Shown here piece by piece: positions 57,069-64,000 of a DNA stretch of 64,000 nt; the stretch's first letter is position 1; each line of letters begins with the position of its first letter. The stretch spans positions 842,833 to 906,832 of the forward strand of contig NZ_JAEUGD010000066.1 in the NCBI RefSeq assembly GCF_016775155.1. Reading direction: 5' to 3'. The translations under genes and the position numbers were made by a program. The notes beneath the pieces were generated by a model. It was not told the DNA's origin. It did not search any database and saw only the letters and a list, made by a program, of their open reading frames with translations. This stretch comes from Fulvivirga marina (GTDB taxonomy: Bacteria; Bacteroidota; Bacteroidia; Cytophagales; Cyclobacteriaceae).

Positions 57069-57665
57069 ATGGAAGGTACTATTTCAGAGATTCGTTATTT
57101 CGGACCAACCTGGTCTCCCAGAAACTGGTTCCCTTGTGACGGAAGACTACTGGCTATTTCTCAATTCACCGCTTTCTTTTCTTTGATAGGAACTCTTTAC
57201 GGTGGTGATGGCAGAACCACTTTTGCACTACCTGACCTTAGAGGACGTGTTCCCATTGGCGCAGGATATGGCCCTGGGTTAACTCCTCGGTCTAACGGAC
57301 AAAAAGGTGGCGCACAAACCGTAACATTAAACATACTTGAGATACCAAGTCATAACCATACTGCTATTACAAGCAACCCAACGGTGAATAGTGCAACAGC
57401 AACTGTAAGAGTTAACGCCAATTCCTCTAGCGGGACCAACCCTTCTGGTAATTATTTAGGGGTTGATCAGGCTGCTCCTATTTACGAATCTAGTGCCAAC
57501 GGAACTATGGCAAGCGATGCCGTACAAATAACCGGAATCAATTTCAATCCGATAAATACAACTATCGGAAACACTGGCGGAAATCTATCTCATGAAAATA
57601 TGCAACCATGGGCATGTATTTTACCTATAATTTGCTATCAGGGAATATTTCCATCAAGAAATTAA
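57069..57665 (+). CDS. Tail-collar domain protein (microcystin-dependent-protein type)
   Basis: 198 residues. The N-terminal collar motif is intact: PRNWFPCDGRLLAISQFTA, LIGTLYGGDGRTTFALPDLR, GRVPIGAG. A threonine/serine/asparagine-rich middle (about 100-165) and the closing NMQPWACILPIICYQG complete the family. Such proteins resemble phage short-tail-fibre collars but are common in bacterial genomes without phage genes, usually with unknown function. No phage structural gene is near, so this is not prophage. It is followed by a hairpin and T run at 57756-57778. Confidence 0.88.
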   Translation: MEGTISEIRYFGPTWSPRNWFPCDGRLLAISQFTAFFSLIGTLYGGDGRTTFALPDLRGRVPIGAGYGPGLTPRSNGQKGGAQTVTLNILEIPSHNHTAITSNPTVNSATATVRVNANSSSGTNPSGNYLGVDQAAPIYESSANGTMASDAVQITGINFNPINTTIGNTGGNLSHENMQPWACILPIICYQGIFPSRN

Positions 57666-57755
57666 TGCTTTCTTAATTATGTGGCTATGACCTTCACAGG
57701 TTCTAGCCATATAACTAAATTATAACTGAAATCATTAATAAGAGAAATACAAATA

Positions 57756-57778
57756 AGGTTAGTTTCTGGCCTTTTTTT
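57756..57778 (+). terminator. Terminator after tail-collar gene
   Basis: AGGTTAG (57756-57762), TTT loop, CTGGCCT (57766-57772) with two G-T pairs, then a run of T. Weak but well placed. It lies 22 bp before the next gene, so some read-through is likely. Confidence 0.5.
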
Positions 57779-57800
57779 GTATTTATAAATATTGACTTTA

Positions 57801-58934
57801 ATGTTAGAAAAAAAGGAAAGTCAAAAGTCTATAAAAGTGGGGGTATTAATGCCTCAATCCACAGAATATCCAAAAGCAAGGATTAATTTTGTAAATGGTA
57901 TTAAGCTCTATTTCACACTTTTTGAAAACAAATTTCAGCGAGGCAAAGTTGAGCTGATCATAGAAGATATTGGCTTTGGCACAAACACCTTGGTCAATGA
58001 AAAAGCACATAAGCTCTTGGTTGAGGATCAGGTCAACCTCATTGTCGGCCACATGGGATCATCCACTGCCGTAGAACTGGCCCAAATGCTAAGTCAGGTA
58101 GAAATACCGGTTTTAATTTCGAACCTGGGGGAAGGCGCCATTAAAACAGACTCCATTCCAGAAAATCTCTATTTCAATACCTTTCAGTTTTGGCAATCCT
58201 ACTTTCATCTAGGACAATATCTTGCCAGCAATTTCAAGAGGGACTGGATACTTATATCCTCTTTATATGACAGTGGTTATGACCCGTTAAGAGCTTTTAG
58301 AGTGGGCCTTCAGACCAATGGTGCCCATATCAACAATGAAATTTATCTTAATGCTCATGAAGTCGGGGATCTCATTATTGAATTTAAGAGCCGCATCAAA
58401 AGTCTGGAAGGACTAACTCCTGCCCTATTTCTGCCACCATCACTGTTAAATCAATTTGTGGATACGCTGGATTCGAGTATCGATGAAATGGTAATCACCC
58501 CCTTTTATAACCACGACAACCCTGCAAACAAATACTGGGCATTTCCCGGAGGGACTCTCACACCTTCCGATCCGTCATTTATAAATGGCGTACAGGAGTA
58601 CCTCGATACCACTCCGGATCTTTTTCATGTACTGGGCTATCGCTCCGGAGCTATGGTCTATGAAGCAGCCCAAAAGCTAAACGCTCCAAAGGACGATAGC
58701 ATTAATATACTGAATGCATGGAAGGGGTTTACATTCCAGCTGGGTGATGAATTTTTCAGCGTAGATCAATACACCCATGAACTTATGGGTAATATAAAAA
58801 TATTTAAAGGGCAATCCTCTACAAAACAATCTGAGGTATGCTCTACTGTAGATGCAAATGACATCCCGAAAGAAATAATAGAGGAAATGACTATGACAAA
58901 AGCAGCATTTACAAATCCATACATGTTCTACTAA
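57801..58934 (+). CDS. Periplasmic-binding-fold protein without a signal peptide
   Basis: 377 residues from ATG 57801 (a TTG three codons upstream is less likely). It follows the type I binding-protein fold of branched-chain amino acid receptors: KVGVLMPQSTEYPKARINF at the N-terminus, then VNLIVGHMGSSTAVELAQML and a second lobe (KRDWILISSLYDSGYDP). Secreted members start with a signal peptide; here the fold begins at residue 11 after a charged MLEKKESQKS, so the protein should be cytoplasmic. No permease or ATPase is adjacent. It is 30 bp upstream of the formyltransferase, suggesting a shared operon. Ligand unknown. Confidence 0.75.
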   Translation: MLEKKESQKSIKVGVLMPQSTEYPKARINFVNGIKLYFTLFENKFQRGKVELIIEDIGFGTNTLVNEKAHKLLVEDQVNLIVGHMGSSTAVELAQMLSQVEIPVLISNLGEGAIKTDSIPENLYFNTFQFWQSYFHLGQYLASNFKRDWILISSLYDSGYDPLRAFRVGLQTNGAHINNEIYLNAHEVGDLIIEFKSRIKSLEGLTPALFLPPSLLNQFVDTLDSSIDEMVITPFYNHDNPANKYWAFPGGTLTPSDPSFINGVQEYLDTTPDLFHVLGYRSGAMVYEAAQKLNAPKDDSINILNAWKGFTFQLGDEFFSVDQYTHELMGNIKIFKGQSSTKQSEVCSTVDANDIPKEIIEEMTMTKAAFTNPYMFY

Positions 58935-58964
58935 AAATGAAGAAGAAAGAAAAAAGATAGTGTA

Positions 58965-59933
58965 ATGAAGATAGTGGTATTTACAAATAGCTCTTGGGGT
59001 ATACCCTTGCTGCTGGAACTCACCAAAACCAATAAACTCCAGGGTATTATCATACCTTCTGTAGTTCATCATGAAAATGAAAATATCGAAGCTTTTGCCA
59101 TAGAAAACAAAATTCCTATAATCCGTGTTAGAAAAGAAGAGCTGCGAAGCACTCTTAAAGACTGGCTCAATGAGTTATCCCCTGACCTGGCTTTTTGCAT
59201 GACTTTTCCCTACCTGTTGCCTGAAGAAATACTGACTATACCCAGTAAAGGGGTTGTCAATTTCCACTTTGGACAACTTCCTGATTATGGTGGTGCAGAT
59301 CCACTTTTTTGGGTTCTCAAAGAACAGCAGACTGTAGCCCATATTACAGCCCACCTGATGGCAGAGTCTTTTGACAAAGGCTATCAGGTATATCAGGAGC
59401 AAGTACCGATCTACCCAGGTGAGAACTGGGGTCTGCTCGGGGCTAGGTTGAGCTTGGTATCAGCCTCTTTAGCAGACAAAATCATAACCTTACTTAATCT
59501 GCCAGAATCCAACTTTAAAAAAATACCAGAAGGGCAAAGCAAGAAAAAACCCGACATTAAGGACCTGACGATCAACTGGGCCAATCAAACTGCCGATAGT
59601 ATAGAAGCCCTTGTTAACGCCAGTAACCCCAAATATGGAGGTGCCATAACCTATTTTAGAGGGTCTATGGTAAGGATTCTTGAAGTAAGCCCGGCTGATG
59701 TTTCTAATGCAGCTTTACTCTCACCGGGAAGTATAGTACATGCGGATGGTCAAAATGGCATATTTGTGCTTTGCTCAGACTACCGTTTTTTAAGGATCAA
59801 TATTTTGAGAACACCGGAAGCATACATTACTGGTCATAAGCTGGCAGCATTGGGAGTTAAATCCAATGAAAAATTTAACTCCAATTATCAAATAGAGAAA
59901 AAAGAAAAAGCAGAAAGTAGTTTGATTCTGTGA
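58965..59933 (+). CDS. Formyltransferase family protein (Fmt-like, accessory)
   Basis: 322 residues. The catalytic triad of folate-dependent formyltransferases is present: Asn and His in VVNFHFGQLPDYGGADP and Asp in ESFDKGYQVYQ. A C-terminal OB-like domain follows (INWANQTADSIEALV, SNPKYGGAITY), as in methionyl-tRNA formyltransferase. The usual HASLLP is changed to HFGQLP and the N-terminus differs, so it is probably not the housekeeping Fmt but an enzyme that formylates a sugar amine, peptide or other amine. It is co-oriented with the binding-fold protein upstream (30 bp) and the adhesin downstream (32 bp). Confidence 0.8.
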   Translation: MKIVVFTNSSWGIPLLLELTKTNKLQGIIIPSVVHHENENIEAFAIENKIPIIRVRKEELRSTLKDWLNELSPDLAFCMTFPYLLPEEILTIPSKGVVNFHFGQLPDYGGADPLFWVLKEQQTVAHITAHLMAESFDKGYQVYQEQVPIYPGENWGLLGARLSLVSASLADKIITLLNLPESNFKKIPEGQSKKKPDIKDLTINWANQTADSIEALVNASNPKYGGAITYFRGSMVRILEVSPADVSNAALLSPGSIVHADGQNGIFVLCSDYRFLRINILRTPEAYITGHKLAALGVKSNEKFNSNYQIEKKEKAESSLIL

Positions 59934-59965
59934 AGAAATTAATTGAGGAAATAACCCATACATCA

Positions 59966-62900
59966 ATGAAGGAAAATTTTACTAAAAGTTTGATAATTAT
60001 AACATGCTTGGTCGCTGTCAATGTATCTTTTTTGATGGCCCAACCTGTTATTGGCATTACGACCTTTGATGGTGCAAATGTCAATATTGCCCCCTTTGGC
60101 GCGCTACCTCGTAGTGGTACTGTCGCGGGCTGGAATTTTTTCATCAATGGAACAGGAAGCGGGTCTATTAACCATAATGGTGCCAGTGCGCCCAGTAATG
60201 TTAATATGTTCGTTCAGGCAACCAGCACTATCAATATCAGCAGCAATGATGGCTCGGAGTTCAATTTTGAAAACTATCGGGTACAGTTTTTCTCGTTCGC
60301 TGGTACTTATACCATTACGAGTTACAGAGATGGCACACCGATAGGATCTGTTAATGCAACAGCCAGCTCTACATACACCACAGTAGACCTGTCGGCAAAT
60401 ACAAACTTTGATAATATCGATGAGATCAGACTTAGCGGTTTTGGTGGCAGCAATGTAACCTTAAATGTTGATGAGATCCTGATTGCAGCCGCCTCATCGC
60501 CCAATGCAGCTCCTACTGCATCAAGTTTTACTGCCGCCAACGGCCCCTATGAAAACTTAACCTATACCTTCTCCACCGCAGACTTTGGGTACTCAGATAG
60601 CGATGGAGATGTTTTATCCCACGTTCTCATAGAATCAATACCCGGTTCGGGAACTCTTTATGTAGATGCTGATAATGATGATCTCTACGATGCCGGTGAA
60701 GAAGTTTCAGTCAGCGACCAGATAAGTAAAGCTGATTTGGACGCAGGCAATCTCCAATACATTCAAAACGGTTCAACCAACACCTCCTTCCAATTTGAGG
60801 TTAATGACGGAACAGAAAACAGCACTGGCAACTACATCGCCACTTTAAACGTCAGCGCTGTACCTACGGTAACATTGGGAATTAGCCCAACAAGTAAATC
60901 AGAAGCCATAACAACTGCCACAATGGTTTCAGCGACACTTTCCAATGCTTATGGAGTCAATACAATTATAAACCTGGGATTTAGCGGCACTGCTACAAAC
61001 AGTGTAGACTACACCACTAGCAGCTCGACTATAACCGTAACAGCCGGATCAACGACAGGCACAATTGCATTAAATAATATTAACGACGCATTTTATGAGA
61101 GCAACGAAACGGTTATAATAGACATTGCCAATGTACCCAGCGGAGGGGTTGAGAATGGCACTCAGCAGGTCACCTATACTATTACAAACGACGATGCTCA
61201 ACCAACAGCCTCACTCCTGTTAAGGCCTGCATATAACCCCATAGCTGATGAAAGTGGCGGACAGGCATATATTATAGGCGAGATCAGTGCCGTGGCCGGA
61301 GTTACTGTCAGCATACCCTTGCTTTTCAGTGGAACAGCCATGGGGGGTGGTACTGACTACTCAATTACCGGATCAGTTATTACACTAAGCCCGGGAGAAT
61401 TAAGAGATAGTATTAGAGTAACTTCAATGTTTGATGGTATTGAAGAAGGAGATGAAACAGTTATTATAGACATGAATCCCCCTACAAATGCAACTGAAGA
61501 TGGGGTTCAACAAGTAACTTTGACCATTACGGATGAAGATGCTGCTCCTCCGACCGGCTACTCAGTATCTATAGACCAAAACCCAATTAACACGGGTAAT
61601 GAATCAGCCATCAGTTTTACTTTTGCAGGAGCAGAAGTAGGTGCTACATACAATTATACATTTAGCAGTAGTGGCGGAGGTACTAATGTGACCGGATCAG
61701 GTACCATAGCTACCGCCACTGATCAAATCTCAGGGATCGATCTCAGCGGTCTTGGTGATGGCACGATAACACTCTCTGTTACCCTCACCGACGTATTTGG
61801 GAATACAGGTTCCCCGGCAACCGATACTGGAATTAAAGATACCACAGCCCCTACAGGCTATACAGTATCCATCGATCAGGCAGGTATTAACCTAGGCAAT
61901 GAAAATGCAGTAAGTTTCACCTTTGCCGGTGCAGAAGTGGGCACTACTTACAATTATACATTTAGCAGCAGTGGAGGTGGTACTAATGTTACAGGCTCAG
62001 GCACCATTACTACGGCTACTGATCAAATCACAGGCATCAACCTCAGCGGACTGGGTGATGGTACAATAACCTTATCAATAACACTTACTGACGCTGCCGG
62101 GAATACAGGAAGCCCAGCAACCGATACAGAAACCAAAGATACTACGGTACCTTCAGGCTATTCGGTAACTATAGATCAAAGCCCCATAAACTCGGGCAAT
62201 CAAAATGCGGTAAGTTTCACTTTTGCAGGAGCGGAAACAGGTACTACTTACAATTACACTTTCAGCAGTTCAGGTGGTGGTACCAACGTAACAGGATCAG
62301 GAACGATAGTAACCGCAACAGACCAGATCACCGGAATTAACCTGAGTGGGCTTGGCGATGGTACTATAACACTCTCTGTTACCCTCACCGATGGAGGCGG
62401 CAATACAGGAAGCCCGGCTACGGATACGGAGATAAAGGACAGTACTGCTCCCTCCGGTTACTCTGCAGCTATAGACCAATCCACGATCAATCAGACTAAT
62501 GAGACCGCAGTAAGCTTCACTTTTGCCGGAGCTGAAACAGGAGCTACTTATAACTACACCTTAAGCAGTTCAGGCGGTGGTACGAACGTAACAGGATCCG
62601 GCACCATTGTAACTGCCACAGATCAAATCTTAGGAATTGATCTTAGCGGACTGGGCGATGGTACCATAACCTTATCAGTAACGCTCACTGACACTAATAG
62701 CAATACAGGAAGTCCTGCCACCGATACCAAAACAAAAGACACAGCAGCACCGTCAGGATATTCAGTCACTATAGATCAAAGCCCAATCAACTCGGGCAAC
62801 GAAACCGCTGTAAGCTTTACTTTTGCAGGTGCAGAAACAGGTACTACTTACAACTATACCTTCAGCAGCTCTGGCGGTGGTACTAACGTAGCCGGGTCAG

Positions 62901-64000
62901 GGACTATAGTTACAGCTACTGACCAGATCACCGGTATTAACCTCAGCGGACTCGGTGATGGTACAATAACCTTATCAGTAACCCTAACCGATGCCATTGG
63001 AAATATTGGAAGCCCTGCTACTGATACAGAAACAAAAGAAACTGTACCTCCTACCGGATATTCTGTAGTGATAGATCAAAGCCCGATCAATAATGCTAAC
63101 CAAAGTGCTGTAAGCTTCACTTTTACCGGAGCTGAAGTGGGCGCTACATATAACTATACGTTCAGCAGTTCAGGGGGTGGTACGAACGTAACCGGTTCAG
63201 GTACCATAGCTACCGCCACTGACCAGATCACGGGTATTAACCTCAGCGGACTCGGTGACGGTACTATAACGTTATCCGTAACACTTACCGATACTAATGG
63301 CAATACGGGAACCCCTACTACAGATACTGAAACTAAAGACACCTCAGCTCCTGTCGGATATTCTGTAGTGATAGATCAAAGCCCGATTAATAATGCTAAC
63401 CAAAGTACTGTAAGCTTCACTTTTGCCGGGGCAGAAGTGGGTGCTACATATAACTACACGTTCAGCAGTTCAGGCGGTGGCACGAATGTAACCGGTTCAG
63501 GTACCATAGCTACAGCCACTGACCAGATCACGGGTGTTAATCTTAGCGGATTAGGAGACGGAACCGTTACCCTGACCATAACTCTAACAGACACTAACGG
63601 CAATACAGGAAGTGCTGCAACTGACACTGAGACTAAAGATACTGTTGCTCCTACCGGATATTCAGTAGTAATAGACCAAAGTCCTATAAACTCTGTTAAC
63701 CAAACCGCTGTCAGCTATACTTTTTCCGGGGCAGAAATAGGAGCCACCTATAACTACACATTTAGCAGTTCTGGTGGCGGCACTAACGTAACCGGTTCAG
63801 GCACTATTGCAACAGCGATTGACCAGATCTCCGGAATTGACCTCAGTGGACTAGGTGACGGTACTATAACACTTACAGTAACACTTACTGACAGCAATGG
63901 CAATACAGGTAGTGCTGCCACTGATACAGAGACTAAAGAAACCGTACCTCCTACCGGATATTCAGTAGTGATAGACCAAAGCCCCATAAATACTACGAAC
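59966..64000 (+). CDS. Giant secreted repeat adhesin, N-terminal part
   Basis: Open from ATG 59966 to the window end (1,345 codons, no stop). A signal peptide (KSLIIITCLVAVNVSFLMA) is cut near residue 25. Residues about 30-175 form an N-terminal beta domain; 180-300 a cadherin-like segment (FTAANGPYENLTYTFSTAD, YSDSDGDVLSH); about 300-395 and 405-525 are two Calx-beta domains (ESNETVIIDI, EGDETVIIDM, ending in TITNDDA and TITDEDA); from about 529 on, 100-residue Ig-like repeats. Sequence is rich in Thr, Ser, Gly and Asp and nearly Cys-free, as expected for calcium-stabilised surface adhesins. A C-terminal sorting domain (type 9 secretion) would lie outside the window. Confidence 0.88.
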   Translation, partial: MKENFTKSLIIITCLVAVNVSFLMAQPVIGITTFDGANVNIAPFGALPRSGTVAGWNFFINGTGSGSINHNGASAPSNVNMFVQATSTINISSNDGSEFNFENYRVQFFSFAGTYTITSYRDGTPIGSVNATASSTYTTVDLSANTNFDNIDEIRLSGFGGSNVTLNVDEILIAAASSPNAAPTASSFTAANGPYENLTYTFSTADFGYSDSDGDVLSHVLIESIPGSGTLYVDADNDDLYDAGEEVSVSDQISKADLDAGNLQYIQNGSTNTSFQFEVNDGTENSTGNYIATLNVSAVPTVTLGISPTSKSEAITTATMVSATLSNAYGVNTIINLGFSGTATNSVDYTTSSSTITVTAGSTTGTIALNNINDAFYESNETVIIDIANVPSGGVENGTQQVTYTITNDDAQPTASLLLRPAYNPIADESGGQAYIIGEISAVAGVTVSIPLLFSGTAMGGGTDYSITGSVITLSPGELRDSIRVTSMFDGIEEGDETVIIDMNPPTNATEDGVQQVTLTITDEDAAPPTGYSVSIDQNPINTGNESAISFTFAGAEVGATYNYTFSSSGGGTNVTGSGTIATATDQISGIDLSGLGDGTITLSVTLTDVFGNTGSPATDTGIKDTTAPTGYTVSIDQAGINLGNENAVSFTFAGAEVGTTYNYTFSSSGGGTNVTGSGTITTATDQITGINLSGLGDGTITLSITLTDAAGNTGSPATDTETKDTTVPSGYSVTIDQSPINSGNQNAVSFTFAGAETGTTYNYTFSSSGGGTNVTGSGTIVTATDQITGINLSGLGDGTITLSVTLTDGGGNTGSPATDTEIKDSTAPSGYSAAIDQSTINQTNETAVSFTFAGAETGATYNYTLSSSGGGTNVTGSGTIVTATDQILGIDLSGLGDGTITLSVTLTDTNSNTGSPATDTKTKDTAAPSGYSVTIDQSPINSGNETAVSFTFAGAETGTTYNYTFSSSGGGTNVAGSGTIVTATDQITGINLSGLGDGTITLSVTLTDAIGNIGSPATDTETKETVPPTGYSVVIDQSPINNANQSAVSFTFTGAEVGATYNYTFSSSGGGTNVTGSGTIATATDQITGINLSGLGDGTITLSVTLTDTNGNTGTPTTDTETKDTSAPVGYSVVIDQSPINNANQSTVSFTFAGAEVGATYNYTFSSSGGGTNVTGSGTIATATDQITGVNLSGLGDGTVTLTITLTDTNGNTGSAATDTETKDTVAPTGYSVVIDQSPINSVNQTAVSYTFSGAEIGATYNYTFSSSGGGTNVTGSGTIATAIDQISGIDLSGLGDGTITLTVTLTDSNGNTGSAATDTETKETVPPTGYSVVIDQSPINTTN
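61551..64000 (+). repeat. Tandem 300-bp repeats (at least eight full units) in the adhesin
   Basis: Units begin at about 61551, 61851, 62151, 62451, 62751, 63051, 63351, 63651 and 63951, exactly 300 bp apart with no indel. Each encodes GYSVxIDQSPIN, then VSFTFAGAE-GATYNYTFSSS, GGGTNVTGSGTI, ATDQITGINLSGLGDGTITL and SVTLTD, closing with TDTETKD. Differences cluster in the linker and at third codon positions. The ninth unit is cut by the window edge. Confidence 0.97.

Noticed and set aside
57069-57665. Tail-collar gene as sign of a prophage
   Set aside because: No capsid, terminase, tail or integrase gene in the flanks; the family is common outside phages.
61551-64000. Tandem repeat array as possible CRISPR
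   Set aside because: Units are 300 bp, coding in one frame, with no short repeat-spacer alternation and no cas genes.

Overview
The window looks like a low-GC marine-type Bacteroidota chromosome, most likely Cytophagales. The evidence is a ccoN-ccoO fused cbb3 oxidase operon with a one-haem CcoP, A-rich start regions in place of strong Shine-Dalgarno sites, TAnnTTTG-like promoters and a very large repeat adhesin. This assignment is inference; there is no rRNA or marker gene here.

Region 1 (1-32,874, all minus strand) is a nonribosomal peptide synthetase (NRPS) operon. In transcription order it holds a C-A-T starter protein, a SyrD/PvdE-type peptide exporter, a type II thioesterase, a CmlA-type diiron beta-hydroxylase, then three giant NRPSs: C-A-T-C-A-MT-T-C, A-MT-T-C-A-T-C-A-T-E*, and C-A-T-E*-C running off the left edge. 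Seven adenylation domains are visible. Codes read by hand give one exact Thr match, one Val/Ile-like (N-methylated) and one Asn-like (N-methylated); the rest are unassigned. Two epimerase-like domains (E*) have damaged catalytic motifs. One module is cut between C and A by two in-frame stop codons. No release domain lies inside the window.

Region 2 (32,875-40,800) is a decayed zone with AT-rich DNA, an AraC-family pseudogene, a membrane-protein remnant, a PEP-mutase-like pseudogene, a truncated Hsp20 copy and a TPR remnant. Interspersed are intact genes: alpha/beta hydrolase, NAD(P)-binding reductase, AraC regulator, Ada and Hsp20.

Region 3 (about 40,400-54,800) reads as a low-oxygen or stress regulon: hsp20, a uspA-GCS2/CBS-desuccinylase operon, a PAS histidine kinase with a REC-CRP fusion regulator, a CoA-transferase and the cco operon (ccoNO, Q, P, G, H and a SafE-like gene). 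A TGA-N6-TCA (CRP/FNR-type) box lies upstream of four of the transcription units, at positions that fit class I or class II activation. The REC-CRP protein is the obvious candidate to bind it.

Region 4 (55,000-64,000) holds a frameshifted lipoprotein, a tectonin-like propeller protein, a small unknown gene, a tail-collar protein, a periplasmic-binding-fold protein without a signal peptide, a formyltransferase, and the start of a giant secreted adhesin with Calx-beta domains followed by at least eight exact 300-bp (100-residue) repeats.
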